This document shows positions 17,101-27,709 of a stretch of DNA of 64,000 nt, one piece after another (position 1 is the stretch's first letter; the number at the start of each line of letters is the position of its first letter). Below the pieces are notes generated by a model. It ran no database searches. It was not told the DNA's origin and saw only the letters and a program-made list of their open reading frames with translations. The translations under genes and the position numbers were made by a program. This stretch comes from Flavobacterium endoglycinae (lineage in GTDB: Bacteria > Bacteroidota > Bacteroidia > Flavobacteriales > Flavobacteriaceae), in the NCBI RefSeq assembly GCF_017352115.1, contig NZ_CP071448.1:4885001-4949000 (forward strand), given 5' to 3'.

Positions 17101-20100
17101 TTATTTTACAATTACTTTGAAAGACTTTTTAATATTTGGAGTTTCAAGAACTACAAGTAACGTATTGCCTGCAGCTGTTTCAGGTAATTGTATTTCAGTT
17201 TTAGCAGAAGAAGATTGAACAGTTTTTACTAACTGACCGCTTACAGAGAATAGACTGATCTGCATTTTCTCTAATTCTTCTGTTGGGAAATCAGCTTCAA
17301 TAGTAATTGCTTTTCCTGTTTCGATTGGGTTAGGGTAAAGCTTAGCTTGAAGCGAATTTTTCAATGTAATCTGAGTTGGACAAGTTTGTAAAACTTTACC
17401 ATCTTTAGTTGTCATTTTCACCATATATTGAGCATTTGGATCTAATAAAGATGTAATTGTCTCTCCTGCAGAATAGTATTGACCAGTTCCAATCAATTGT
17501 CCGTTTTTAAACCATTGGTAAGCTGTAAATTCGTAACCTCCGTTAGTTTGTGGATTATTGTTCACAAGAAGAACGTTGTTGAATTTTTGCTGTACAATAT
17601 CAAAGAAATTAAATGGTTTTTCTACTGTAATTGTATAGGTTGCAGATAAAGTTCCGTCCTGAGAAGTAACTGTTACATCTTGAGTGTAGATTCCTGCTTT
17701 AGGAGTCTGAATCGTAAAGTTAGCAGAAGGAGTGATAACAGCACCAGATTCGTTTAGAACCGTGATATTTGGATTTGTTTCTCCACAAGCTAATACATGT
17801 GTAATTGTTTTTGCAGGATTATCGAAAACTTTATTTCCAATAGTAATTCTGGTAACGTCAACATTGTTGTTTAAGATTACCAATAATTGAGAAACATCTG
17901 CTGCTGGAAGATAATTGTTATCTCCTGCTTGGTGAGCAGTAATTAATATTTCTCCTGAGCTGGTCATTGTTACTTGACCTGAAGGCGTAACCGTTGCAGC
18001 TGGTGTTGGTGAATCGAAAGTGTATGTATATGTTACAGGCAGATTTGAATCTGAAACCGCATCTAAATTGAAAGTATTATTCAATCCAAGCGTTTTAACA
18101 GGAATTGCATTGAATGTAATTTGCTGTGGCGCTTTATTGATAACAAGATTCGCATTAAGCGTAATTGCAGAACAGTTTGGCGAAGTAGATGCTGGTGTTA
18201 CAGTTGCAGTAATTGCATATGTTCCGGCATTTGTCGCTCCGTTGTTAGCAGAGTATGTTACAGTCGCTCCAGTTGGAAGATTAGCCACCTGAATTGAATG
18301 TGCAGTTCCGTCATAAGTAACTTGAGCATTGCTGAAAGTTACAGCATCAAGAGGAGAAGCATTTACTGTTACAGTTTGAAGCTGAGTAGAAACATTTCCG
18401 TTTCCGTCATCATAACTCCATGTGATAGTATATGTTCCCGCAGCAGTATAAGTTAAAGGATCTGTAGTAGTTCCGTTAATTGTTCCTGCACAATTATCTA
18501 AAGCAGTTGGAATCGCAATTTGTGATGCCAGTACTGAGCAATCTCCTGTAATTTGAGGTAGAGTTGCTAAAGTTGGAACTGGTGCAGTAGTATCTGGATT
18601 AGTTCCAATTGTTACATTTCCAGAAGTTGTACATCCGTTAGCATCTGTAATTGTTACTGTATAAGTTCCAGCAGTTAATCCTGTTGCAGTTGCAGCAGTT
18701 CCTCCAGAAGGAGACCAAGCATACGTGTAAGAGCCTGTTCCTCCAGTTACAGTAACTGTTGCAGAACCGTCATTAGAACCATTACAAGAAACGTTTGTTC
18801 CAGTTATTGATGCAGAAAGAGCACTTGGTTCAGTAATAATAGCTGATGTTGATGTTGTACATCCATTAGCATCTGTAACTGTTACTGTGTAAGTTCCAGC
18901 TGCTAATCCAGTTGCTGTTGCTGCAGTTCCGCCAGAAGGAGACCAAGCATACGTGTAAGCACCTGTTCCTCCGGTTACGGTAACTGTTGCAGAACCGTCG
19001 TTTGAACCATTACATGAAACATTTGTTTGAGAAGCTACCGCAGAAATTGCAGCTGGTTCTGTTACCACAACTGTTTCTGTTGCTGTACATCCATTAGCAT
19101 CCGTTACGGTTACCGTGTAAGTTCCGGCAGATAATCCTGAAGCAGTTGCTGCAGTTCCTCCAAAAGGAGCCCAAGAATACGTATAAGCACCCGTACCACC
19201 GGTAACATTTACTGAAGCACTACCATTTGCACCTGCATTACAAGAAACATTTGTAGAAGAAGATGTGATAGAAATTGCAGTAGGTTCAGTAATTGTAACA
19301 GATTCAGAAATTGTACATCCATTGGCATCCGTTGCAATAACTGTATACGTTCCAGCAGATAATCCTGAAGCAGTTGCTGCAGTTCCACCAGAAGGAGACC
19401 ATAAATAAGTGTAAGCTCCTGTTCCTCCAGTCACTACGACAGTTGCTGTTCCGTTAGTACCTCCATTACAAGAAGCATCAGTATGAGAACTTGTTGCAGC
19501 AAGAGCCGTTGGTTCAGTAATTGTATAAGATTGTGTTGCTGTACATCCGTTAGCATCTGTAACGGTTATAGTGTACGTTCCGGCAGCTAATCCTGTTGCT
19601 GTTGCAGCAGTTCCGCCGTACGGTGCCCATGAATAAGTATAAGGAGCAGTTCCTCCAGTAACACTTACTGTAGCAGAACCATTTGTTCCTCCATTACATA
19701 AAATATTGGTTTGAACTAATGCTGAAGCGCTAAGAACAGCTGGTTCAGTAATAGTGACACTTTCTGTTTTTAAACATCCATTAGCATCTGTAATAGTTAC
19801 GGTATACGTTCCGGCAGCTAATCCTGTTGCTGTTGCAGCAGTTCCGCCATAAGGAGCCCAAGCATATGTATATGTCCCAGTTCCTCCTGTTACAGTTAAT
19901 GTTGCTGTTCCATTTGCACCTCCATTACAAGAAACCTCAGTTTGAGATACAGTTGCTAGAATTGGGTCTGGTTGGGTTATGGTAAAACTTTGCGTTGCTG
20001 TACATCCGTTAGCATCTGTAACAGTTACCACGTAAGTTCCTGCTGCTAATCCTGTTGCTGTTGCAGCAGTTCCTCCAGAAGGAGCCCATGAATAAGTATA

Positions 20101-23100
20101 TGATCCAGTTCCTCCTGTTACGCTAACCGTTGCAGAACCATTTGATCCTGAAGGGCAGGTAACATTTATTTGAGAAGGAGTAATGCCAATAGCGGTAGGT
20201 TCAGTTATTGTGAAGTTTTTAACGATTGAACATCCATTAGCAGCTGTAATAGTTACAGAATAATTGCCGGCAGTTAATCCAGTTGCTGTATCTGCATTTC
20301 CACCAGAAGGAGTCCAGACGTAAGTAAATGGTCCAGCAGCGCCAGAAGGTACAACTGTTGCCGAACCTGTGTTTCCGCCATTACATAATACATCAATTTG
20401 TGATGTTGATGCAACTAACGTATTAGTAGTTGTGATTGTAAAGTTTTTACCTATTATACAACCATTACTGTCTGTAATAATTACAGAATGATTTCCTGCT
20501 GTTAATCCAGTTGCAGTTGCAGTGGTTTGTCCATCTGACCATAAGTAAGAGTAAGGAGCAGTTCCTCCAGCAGGATTAACCGTTGCTTCACCTCCAACAG
20601 TACAAGTAGCATTTATCTGACTTGTAGTAGCTGTTAATACTGATGGTTCTGTGATTGTAAAGTTTTTTAAAATCGAACATCCATTGCCATCTGTAATTAA
20701 AACAGAGTAATTTCCTAAGGTAAGACCTGTTGCTGTTGCAGCGGTTCCTCCAGATGGAGACCATAAGTATGTATAAGAACCACTTCCTCCTGTTGGAGTT
20801 ACTGTAGCAGTACCAGTAGCACTACCATTACAAAGTACATTTGTTTGAGATTGTGCAGCATCTAAAATGGCTGGTTGATCAATAATTACGGTTTCTTGAT
20901 ACGAACATCCATTTGCATCTGTAACAGTTATCGTATAAGTTCCAGCGGCTAATCCTGTTGCAGTTGCAGCAGTTCCACCAGAAGGAGACCATTGGTAAGT
21001 ATAAGGTGCAGTTGCTCCTGAAGCGGTTATAGTAGCTGTTCCATTTGATCCACCATTACACGATACATCGGTTTTATTAATTGTACCTACAAATGGAGAA
21101 GGACTGTTAACTGTTACGTTTTCAGTAATTGTACATCCATTTGCATCTGTAACAGTTACCGTATAAGTTCCTGCAGATAATCCTGTTGCAGTTGCGGCAG
21201 TTCCTCCAAATGGAGCCCATGAATATGTATATGAAGGAGTTCCTCCAGATACAACTACAGTAGCAGTTCCGTTACTACCGCCATTGCAGCTTACAGGTGT
21301 AGATGAGCTGCTAGCAGATAGTGCTGCTGAAGGTTCAGTAAGAGTAAAAGATTGGGTCCCGATACATCCATTAGCATCTGTAACAGTTACTGTGTAAGTA
21401 CCCGCAACTAATCCTGTTGCAGTTGCAGCAGTTCCTCCAGATGGAGCCCAAGAATAAGAATAAGCACCGGTTCCTCCAGATACAGCTACTGTTGCAGATC
21501 CAGTACTTTCACCAAAACAAGCTATATTAGTGGCGGCTACCGGATTCACGGTAAGAACTGCAGGTTCAGTAATCGTAAAACTTTGATTTATTTGACAATT
21601 ATTTGCATCTGTAACAGTTACAGTATAAATTCCAGCAGTAAGTCCTGTTGCAGTTGCAGCAGTTCCTCCAGACGGAATCCAAGAATAAGAATAAGCACCA
21701 GTTCCTCCAGATACAGTTACTGAAGCAGATCCTGTAGCACCTCCATTACAAAGTATATTGGTTTGTGATGGTGTTGTAGTTAATATAGGAGGCTCGTTGA
21801 TTGTAAAATTTTGAGTAGTAGTACAAGCATTTGCATCTGTAACCGTTACTGTAAATGTTCCTTGAGAAAGACCTGTTGCAGTAGCCGAAGTTCCGCCGTA
21901 CGGTGCCCATGAGTAAGTATACCCTGGAGTTCCACCTGATACAATTACAGTTGCAGTACCATTGGCACCGCTGTTACAGCTTACATTGTTTATGGTTCCT
22001 TGAGAAGCTGTTAGAGCAGTTGGTTCTGTAATAGTAAAGTTTTCTGTTTTTTCACAAAGATTAGCATCTTTAATAGTTACAGTATAATTTCCTGGAGCCA
22101 GATTTGCAATAGACGCTGTTGTTTCTCCATTTGACCATAGATAAGTATAAGGAATTGATCCTCCTGATGGAGTTACGGTTAATGATCCATTGTTTGCTCC
22201 ATTACAAGAAACATCAACTTGAGTTGAAGTTACTGCTATAAAAGGTACGGTTAATACAGCATTGAATGATGTTGCAGAAGGAGAACATACTCCGCTGGCA
22301 ATAACTCTGTATAAATAGCCGCTTAATGCTGCAGTAGCGCCAGTAATAGAAAGTGTAGCTGTATTTACACCTGAATACGTTGCATCATTTGATAAATTCG
22401 TAAAACCAGCTCCCTGATCTACCTGCCACTGATATCCGGTTGCATTTGAAGCAGTTGCAGTAAAAGATGTATTTGAACCAATACAAGCTATAGTTGAGAT
22501 TGGTTGTGATGTTATTGCAGGAGCAGAGTTTACTGTTAGTGCTGCAGTAAGAGATGTTGCAGAAGGAGAACATACTCCGCTGGCAACCACTCTATACAAA
22601 TAACCGTTATACCCATTAGTAGCTCCAGTTATAGAGAGAGTAGCTGTATTTGATCCAGAATAAGTTGCATCATCGGCAATATTGGTAAAACCAGCTCCTT
22701 GATTCACCTGCCATTGGTATGCCGTTGCACTACTTGCCGTTGCACTAAAAGTAGTATTAGCACCAGCACAAATAGTACTTGCAGATGGTTGTGATGTTAT
22801 TGCAGGAGCAGAATTTACCGTAAGAGCTGCATTATTTGATGTTGCATTTGGTAAACAAACCCCGTTTACAATAGCTCTGTATAAGAAACCATTCATAGCG
22901 GCAGTTGCACTGTTAATTGTAAGTGTGCCTGAAGTAGCACCAGCATAAATAGCGCTATTAGAAATATTAGTGAATCCTAAACCTTCATTCACTTGCCATT
23001 GATATCCTGTTGCATTGCTTGCAGCTACAGAGAAAGTAGTATTTGCTCCAGCACAAATTGTACTTGCAAATGGCTGACTTGTAACAGCAGGCGCCGAATT

Positions 23101-25602
23101 TACAGTAATAGCTACATTGTTTGAAACTGCATTTGGGGTACATGCACCAGAAGCAATTACACGGTATAAATAACCGCTTATTCCAACAGTTGCTCCAGTT
23201 ATAGTAAGTGTTGCTGTAGTGGCTCCAGAATATTGTGCATTATTAGAAATATTATTAAATCCAGCTCCTTGATCTACCTGCCACTGATATCCTGTAGCGT
23301 TAGAAGCCGTTACTGAGAAACTAGTATTTGCTCCCGCACAGATGGTACTTGCAGATGGCTGAGAAGTAATAGATGGTGCCGAATTTATAGTAAGAGCTAC
23401 ATTACTTGAAACCGCATTTGGAGTACATGCACCAGAAGCTATTACACGGTATAAATAACCGTTTAATCCAGCAGTTGCTCCAGTTATGGTAAGCGTCGCT
23501 GTAGTTGCTCCAGAATATTGTGCGTTGTTAGTAATATTATTAAATCCAGCTCCTTCATCTACCTGCCACTGATACCCTGTTGCATTTGAAGCGGTAGTAG
23601 TAAAAGTAGTATTTGCTCCCGCACAGATAGTACTGGCAGATGGCTGAGAAGTAATTGCTGGTGCCGAATTTACAGCAAGTGCTGCATTACTTGAAACTGC
23701 ATTTGGAGCACATGATCCAGAAGCCACGACACGGTATAAATAACCGCTTATTCCAGCAGTTGCTCCTGTTATAGTAAGTGTTGCTGTAGTTGCTCCAGAA
23801 TATTGTGCATTATTAGAGATATTGTTGAATCCAGCGCCTTGATCTACCTGCCACTGATACCCTGTAGCATTTGAAGCTGTAGCAGTGAAAGTAGTATTAG
23901 CTCCTGCACAAATAGTACTTGCAGATGGTTGAGAAGTAATTGCTGGAGGAGCACTAACAGTTCCTGTTACAGCTACATTTTGGGTAACTGCCGTATTTGA
24001 TGAAACTGTAATATTTCCTGTAGGCGTTCCTGATGCCGTGTTAGATAATCGGGCATAAATTGTTGTGGTAGCTACTGTTCCTGCAGTAGGAGTAAAAGAA
24101 ATATTGCTTGAATAACTTCCCCCTGATGAAGTAGAAATTTCATAACCTATTGGGGCAGATACTAGTAAATTAGAAGTTAAACTGCCTCCGCTTACTGTAA
24201 AACTCTGTGGAGTAGAAGCTGAACCGGAACAAGAACTAAAAGCACTTAATGCACTTGTAGAAGCACTTACTCCTGCAGGTTGCGTAATAGTTACATTTTG
24301 AGTTGCAGTACAACCTCCTAAACCATTAGGAGTACTGTCGGTAATAGTCACTGTATAAGTGCCAGCTGAAAGATTAGTCGCTGTAGCCGAAGTTCCTCCC
24401 GAAGGTGCCCAAGAATAAAAATAAGGTGCAGTACCACCAGAAACAGTTATAGTAGCAGAACCATTTGTACCGTTATAAGTACTCACATTACTTTGTGATT
24501 GCACTGAAGATGATATAGCTGTTGGAACACTTAAAGTTGCAGCAGTTGAGTTTACAGAACCAGCACCAGTAACAACACAACGATATTGATATAAATTCAT
24601 TGCAGATGTTGCGCCTGTTATTGTAAGAGTAGCTGTAGTAACTCCTGAATAAGGAGCTCCATTTGAAAGGTTAGCAAAACCACCTCCAGTATCTACCTGC
24701 CACTGATAACTTGTGGCTCCAGTAGCTGATACTGAAAAAGCAGTATTGCTTCCTGAGCACACTGTAACACTCGAAGGATTAGCAGTAACTACAGGAGGTG
24801 CGCTAAGAAAAGCGGCACCAGTTGGTAATGTTTGTGAAATAGCTGAGTTAGACCAGTTATTAATATTCATAACGGCAGTCCTAATGTTGGCTGTAGTGGT
24901 AAGATTACCAGAACCATTAAATTTACCTGATGTATAGGTAGTAGTACCACCTTCAGCAGAATAAAAAGCACTAAATCCTCCAATAAGTCCTGGAGGTATT
25001 ATTGAACCAGCGGTTCCATTAGCACAAAGGTCTTGATCCCAATGTGCTTGTGTACTTCCTCCGCCAGTTGGACAATAGTAATAGTGTAAACCACTAACCA
25101 TATTAGCCCCAACACCAGCAGGAGATCCACTACCACCTTGAAAAGCAATGACTTGATCACCAATATTTGATAAACTTAATCCCGTGGCAAGAGCCATAGT
25201 TCCTTCCGTAATAGCAATAGATCCATTTGAGGCAGTTATGCCGCTACTATAATTAAAAGTACTTACAGTATTTCCTTTGATAGTAATTTCTGTTCCTGCT
25301 GCAATAGCATTTGAAACTGTCCATGAAATAGTTCCTTCTGAAGCACCTGCGGCTCTCCAGGAACCATCTTCAAAATATCCTCTATCTGTAAAATAAATAA
25401 CTGTTGTTGCTGATATAGGTACAAGAGCTACAAATGAAAAAGAATCGATATCTGATGCATTGACACTGGAATCATATCCAGTGAATATAATATCTCCTTT
25501 TGCCAAAGTTGTTTGGGAAGTACCTAAGTAACTTTGCAGAAATATCCCTAGAAATAAGGCGATATTTAAGAATTTTTTAATTCGTGAGTAAAAATGTTTC
25601 AT
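17101..25602 (-). CDS. Giant T9SS surface adhesin with Ig-like and SprB repeats
   Basis: About 2833 residues from the ATG at 25602 (MKHFYSRIKKFLNIALFL), 16 bp after the formyltransferase stop; a start 10 codons upstream would overlap that gene. In order: signal peptide to about 30; an N-terminal domain to about 265 (GDIIFTGYDSS, VIYFTDRGYFEDG); one Ig-like unit; one degenerate SprB unit; six near-identical Ig-like repeats (about 550-1120, SQPSASTICAGANTTF); 16 SprB repeats (about 1120-2332, SCNGGTNGTATVVVTGGTG); HYR-like and MBG-like units; and a C-terminal T9SS type A domain from about 2750 (LYPNPIETGKAITIEADF). It should be exported by T9SS and anchored on or released from the surface. SprB-type proteins serve gliding or adhesion; the role here is inferred. 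Confidence 0.93.
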   Translation of the reverse strand: MKHFYSRIKKFLNIALFLGIFLQSYLGTSQTTLAKGDIIFTGYDSSVNASDIDSFSFVALVPISATTVIYFTDRGYFEDGSWRAAGASEGTISWTVSNAIAAGTEITIKGNTVSTFNYSSGITASNGSIAITEGTMALATGLSLSNIGDQVIAFQGGSGSPAGVGANMVSGLHYYYCPTGGGSTQAHWDQDLCANGTAGSIIPPGLIGGFSAFYSAEGGTTTYTSGKFNGSGNLTTTANIRTAVMNINNWSNSAISQTLPTGAAFLSAPPVVTANPSSVTVCSGSNTAFSVSATGATSYQWQVDTGGGFANLSNGAPYSGVTTATLTITGATSAMNLYQYRCVVTGAGSVNSTAATLSVPTAISSSVQSQSNVSTYNGTNGSATITVSGGTAPYFYSWAPSGGTSATATNLSAGTYTVTITDSTPNGLGGCTATQNVTITQPAGVSASTSALSAFSSCSGSASTPQSFTVSGGSLTSNLLVSAPIGYEISTSSGGSYSSNISFTPTAGTVATTTIYARLSNTASGTPTGNITVSSNTAVTQNVAVTGTVSAPPAITSQPSASTICAGANTTFTATASNATGYQWQVDQGAGFNNISNNAQYSGATTATLTITGATAGISGYLYRVVASGSCAPNAVSSNAALAVNSAPAITSQPSASTICAGANTTFTTTASNATGYQWQVDEGAGFNNITNNAQYSGATTATLTITGATAGLNGYLYRVIASGACTPNAVSSNVALTINSAPSITSQPSASTICAGANTSFSVTASNATGYQWQVDQGAGFNNISNNAQYSGATTATLTITGATVGISGYLYRVIASGACTPNAVSNNVAITVNSAPAVTSQPFASTICAGANTTFSVAASNATGYQWQVNEGLGFTNISNSAIYAGATSGTLTINSATAAMNGFLYRAIVNGVCLPNATSNNAALTVNSAPAITSQPSASTICAGANTTFSATASSATAYQWQVNQGAGFTNIADDATYSGSNTATLSITGATNGYNGYLYRVVASGVCSPSATSLTAALTVNSAPAITSQPISTIACIGSNTSFTATASNATGYQWQVDQGAGFTNLSNDATYSGVNTATLSITGATAALSGYLYRVIASGVCSPSATSFNAVLTVPFIAVTSTQVDVSCNGANNGSLTVTPSGGSIPYTYLWSNGETTASIANLAPGNYTVTIKDANLCEKTENFTITEPTALTASQGTINNVSCNSGANGTATVIVSGGTPGYTYSWAPYGGTSATATGLSQGTFTVTVTDANACTTTQNFTINEPPILTTTPSQTNILCNGGATGSASVTVSGGTGAYSYSWIPSGGTAATATGLTAGIYTVTVTDANNCQINQSFTITEPAVLTVNPVAATNIACFGESTGSATVAVSGGTGAYSYSWAPSGGTAATATGLVAGTYTVTVTDANGCIGTQSFTLTEPSAALSASSSSTPVSCNGGSNGTATVVVSGGTPSYTYSWAPFGGTAATATGLSAGTYTVTVTDANGCTITENVTVNSPSPFVGTINKTDVSCNGGSNGTATITASGATAPYTYQWSPSGGTAATATGLAAGTYTITVTDANGCSYQETVIIDQPAILDAAQSQTNVLCNGSATGTATVTPTGGSGSYTYLWSPSGGTAATATGLTLGNYSVLITDGNGCSILKNFTITEPSVLTATTSQINATCTVGGEATVNPAGGTAPYSYLWSDGQTTATATGLTAGNHSVIITDSNGCIIGKNFTITTTNTLVASTSQIDVLCNGGNTGSATVVPSGAAGPFTYVWTPSGGNADTATGLTAGNYSVTITAANGCSIVKNFTITEPTAIGITPSQINVTCPSGSNGSATVSVTGGTGSYTYSWAPSGGTAATATGLAAGTYVVTVTDANGCTATQSFTITQPDPILATVSQTEVSCNGGANGTATLTVTGGTGTYTYAWAPYGGTAATATGLAAGTYTVTITDANGCLKTESVTITEPAVLSASALVQTNILCNGGTNGSATVSVTGGTAPYTYSWAPYGGTAATATGLAAGTYTITVTDANGCTATQSYTITEPTALAATSSHTDASCNGGTNGTATVVVTGGTGAYTYLWSPSGGTAATASGLSAGTYTVIATDANGCTISESVTITEPTAISITSSSTNVSCNAGANGSASVNVTGGTGAYTYSWAPFGGTAATASGLSAGTYTVTVTDANGCTATETVVVTEPAAISAVASQTNVSCNGSNDGSATVTVTGGTGAYTYAWSPSGGTAATATGLAAGTYTVTVTDANGCTTSTSAIITEPSALSASITGTNVSCNGSNDGSATVTVTGGTGSYTYAWSPSGGTAATATGLTAGTYTVTITDANGCTTSGNVTIGTNPDTTAPVPTLATLPQITGDCSVLASQIAIPTALDNCAGTINGTTTDPLTYTAAGTYTITWSYDDGNGNVSTQLQTVTVNASPLDAVTFSNAQVTYDGTAHSIQVANLPTGATVTYSANNGATNAGTYAITATVTPASTSPNCSAITLNANLVINKAPQQITFNAIPVKTLGLNNTFNLDAVSDSNLPVTYTYTFDSPTPAATVTPSGQVTMTSSGEILITAHQAGDNNYLPAADVSQLLVILNNNVDVTRITIGNKVFDNPAKTITHVLACGETNPNITVLNESGAVITPSANFTIQTPKAGIYTQDVTVTSQDGTLSATYTITVEKPFNFFDIVQQKFNNVLLVNNNPQTNGGYEFTAYQWFKNGQLIGTGQYYSAGETITSLLDPNAQYMVKMTTKDGKVLQTCPTQITLKNSLQAKLYPNPIETGKAITIEADFPTEELEKMQISLFSVSGQLVKTVQSSSAKTEIQLPETAAGNTLLVVLETPNIKKSFKVIVK
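18605..22240 (-). repeat. Array of 16 SprB-type coding repeats (about 227 bp each)
   Basis: Sixteen tandem units inside the adhesin, each coding about 75 residues with the marker words CNGG, GGTAATATGL and VTDANGC. Adjacent copies are nearly identical at DNA level over long stretches, which favours unequal recombination and makes the true copy number hard to assemble. Confidence 0.9.
22240..23950 (-). repeat. Array of 6 Ig-like coding repeats (about 285 bp each)
   Basis: Six tandem units of about 95 residues with the words QPSASTICAGANTTF, GYQWQVDQGAGF and GYLYRV, and a conserved Cys pair. The first three are the most alike. A seventh, more distant unit lies upstream near 24530-24800. Confidence 0.85.
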
Positions 25603-25618
25603 AATTAGATTAGTTAAA

Positions 25619-26557
25619 TTATAGAGTGGCAAATTGTTCGCCGTTTTTTATGCCAAAAGCGAGCAATTTATGCCCACTCATAAATCCTTCGTCTGTATAG
25701 ACCGTATTAATTCGAAGTTGTGTGTTATTATAACATTGTATAATAAGTCCGTTATTTTCATTTATTTCTAAAATGGTACCTGGAGTTTTGGAGTTATTTG
25801 TAGCGGTATGGGTTTGAGAAACTTCTAAAATACGGATATTCAGACCATTCCATTGTGTATAAGCTCCTTTGTTCCATGGATTGCATGCATTTACTAAAGC
25901 CTGAATTGATTTTGAATCTTGATGTTCCCATTGAATAGTTACATCCGTAATCGTAGGTTTTTTGTAATAGCTTGCCAGCCTTTCATCTTGCGGTAAACCT
26001 TTATTATTATGGTGTAATAAAGTAAAAAGTTCGGGTAAGATATAGGAAGCCAGATATGATAAATTAGTACAAAGCATTCCGTAAGTTAAATCAGCATGTA
26101 ACGGAAGTGTCTTTTTTAAAATTACTTTTCCTTTATCGATTTCTTTTTCAACTGCGTGAACAGAAATTCCAGTCTCGCTTTTTTGTTTTCTTATAGATTC
26201 AAAAACAGGATCAGCTCCGCGCATTTCGGGTAATAATCCATAATGAAAATTGTAAAAAATATCAGGATTTTTCTCTATAATATCTTCCGGAATTTTCCAT
26301 GGAAAAGTCATTGTGAAGATATTTTTTAGATTTGGAATTCTGGTAATTTCATCTAACTGAATTTTTAGTTTAGCCTTTTCAATCCAGATTAAACTAATAC
26401 CTGTTTTTGCCGCAAAAAGTGAACAAAATGCTTTTACATCTTCATTGTCTGTAGGGACTCCAATAGTATGAAGACGGCCAAGACTGTGAAGCGTTTGGAT
26501 AGCTGGAAAAGCTAGTCTATTATTGCATAAAACTACTATGTCGCGTATTGGATTCAT
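25619..26557 (-). CDS. Formyltransferase-fold enzyme (Fmt-like)
   Basis: About 312 residues from the ATG at 26557, whose ATGA overlaps the stop of the preceding gene; an ATG four codons upstream (26569) is also possible. The N-terminal domain has the formyltransferase core: NFHYGLLPEMRGADP, with the Asn-x-His pair, and EKEIDKGKVI with the catalytic Asp. The C-terminal part (from about residue 215, WNKGAYTQWNGLNIRI) looks like the Fmt C-terminal domain. Such enzymes pass a formyl group from 10-formyl-tetrahydrofolate to an amine: Met-tRNA, amino sugars or others. Cell context points away from the housekeeping fmt role. The substrate is unknown; the coupled PBP-like gene may be linked to it. 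Confidence 0.8.
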   Translation of the reverse strand: MNPIRDIVVLCNNRLAFPAIQTLHSLGRLHTIGVPTDNEDVKAFCSLFAAKTGISLIWIEKAKLKIQLDEITRIPNLKNIFTMTFPWKIPEDIIEKNPDIFYNFHYGLLPEMRGADPVFESIRKQKSETGISVHAVEKEIDKGKVILKKTLPLHADLTYGMLCTNLSYLASYILPELFTLLHHNNKGLPQDERLASYYKKPTITDVTIQWEHQDSKSIQALVNACNPWNKGAYTQWNGLNIRILEVSQTHTATNNSKTPGTILEINENNGLIIQCYNNTQLRINTVYTDEGFMSGHKLLAFGIKNGEQFATL

Positions 26558-27684
26558 GATTCTAAACATGGATAAGAGTTAAACCAAGAATTTGTAGTTT
26601 CATTTCGAAGGGCTAAAACATGATAATGAAGTCTCTCGCGTTCTTCTTCAATATTTTCAGCTATAGAAATATGATCTAATTGACAATTTCCAGTTTCTTC
26701 ATTTTTAGTAACTGTTGCATAATATATAGGTGCTTCCGAAGTTCTCGTATGCGGATTCATATATACTTTTCCTCTAGGAGAATTAATCACGATTTCATCT
26801 AATGAAAGACCATTTAATGCTTCAATAAACAAAGCAGCTTCCCATCCTAAAAGAGAAAACACATTCGCTTTTTGATCTTTAATATTTTTCATTGTAGAAA
26901 CAAAATCTTCATTTTCTTCATTGGAAGTATTAGTTGACCAAGGAATTGCACAACTCCAGTTGTAGCCTGGGTAAGGAATTTTACTCATCCAAAATTCCTC
27001 AGCAGTAAAACCGCTTCCGTAGGTTTTGCGGGAAGCAATGTTTTTCAATTTAGCAGATTCTCTAAAGAAATCTTCTGCCATATCACCACAAAAAGATGTG
27101 AATACAGATACATCCTCATTATGTTCCAGAAATTCCTCTAATGGCTGAAGGTTAAAATCGGTACGCTGCAAAGCTGTAACATGATTATAACTAATCATCG
27201 CCCCATTATCTTCAACAGCAGTAGAAAACGAATAAGGAGATCGGTAACCTGCATCATAAAATGAACAAGTAAAGGCAAATTTATTTTGCCCATCTTCAAT
27301 AGCTTTGCGTACAATGGCACGTGAGCATAAAGTACCTTCTAAAGAAATAAAATAAACGTTAGATAATTTTTTATCAAAGGACTGAAAATGATAACCGCTG
27401 TCTAAAACAATCAACAATTTATCAGAACTTTCAAAAAGAGGCTGTATAAATTCGGCGGCAATAGGATTTATGTAGGCAATTATAATATCTGTACCATTTA
27501 ATAGCAGTTGTTCGCAACATTCGTGAATTTCCTTATTGTTGCCTCCAACTCCTATACTAGCAGTTACAATTTCATGGTTTTTATCAATACCAATTTTCTT
27601 TAAGGCAGATTTAAATCCATCCATAATATCAAAAGACATTGAAGGGTAAATGACAGATCGAGTTAGTAGTAAAGCTATTTTCAT
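26554..27684 (-). CDS. Periplasmic-binding-protein-fold protein lacking a signal peptide
   Basis: About 376 residues from the ATG at 27684 (MKIALLLTRSVIYPSMSFDI); an alternative ATG is at 27699. The pattern is that of type 1 periplasmic-binding proteins: an N-terminal beta-strand, then DIMDGFKSALKKIGI, DIIIAYINPIAAEFIQPLF, and a second lobe with KTYGSGFTAEEFW and LLGWEAALFIEALNGLSLD. Unlike transport-linked members it has no signal peptide or lipobox, so it should stay in the cytoplasm. No transporter gene is nearby. Translation is coupled by a 4-base overlap to the formyltransferase. It may be a ligand sensor or scaffold for that enzyme; this is inference. Confidence 0.65.
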   Translation of the reverse strand: MKIALLLTRSVIYPSMSFDIMDGFKSALKKIGIDKNHEIVTASIGVGGNNKEIHECCEQLLLNGTDIIIAYINPIAAEFIQPLFESSDKLLIVLDSGYHFQSFDKKLSNVYFISLEGTLCSRAIVRKAIEDGQNKFAFTCSFYDAGYRSPYSFSTAVEDNGAMISYNHVTALQRTDFNLQPLEEFLEHNEDVSVFTSFCGDMAEDFFRESAKLKNIASRKTYGSGFTAEEFWMSKIPYPGYNWSCAIPWSTNTSNEENEDFVSTMKNIKDQKANVFSLLGWEAALFIEALNGLSLDEIVINSPRGKVYMNPHTRTSEAPIYYATVTKNEETGNCQLDHISIAENIEEERERLHYHVLALRNETTNSWFNSYPCLES

Positions 27685-27709
27685 AAATTTTTCATGCATT
27701 TTTTTAACA

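Noticed and set aside
18605..23950. Regular repeats considered as a CRISPR array
   Set aside because: Units are 227-285 bp, in frame and coding, with no short repeat/unique spacer pattern and no cas genes.
25619..26557. Housekeeping methionyl-tRNA formyltransferase (fmt)
   Set aside because: The fold and catalytic residues match, but the usual SLLP motif is GLLP, and the gene is coupled to a PBP-like gene within a surface locus, not to def or other translation genes; a specialised formyltransferase is more likely.
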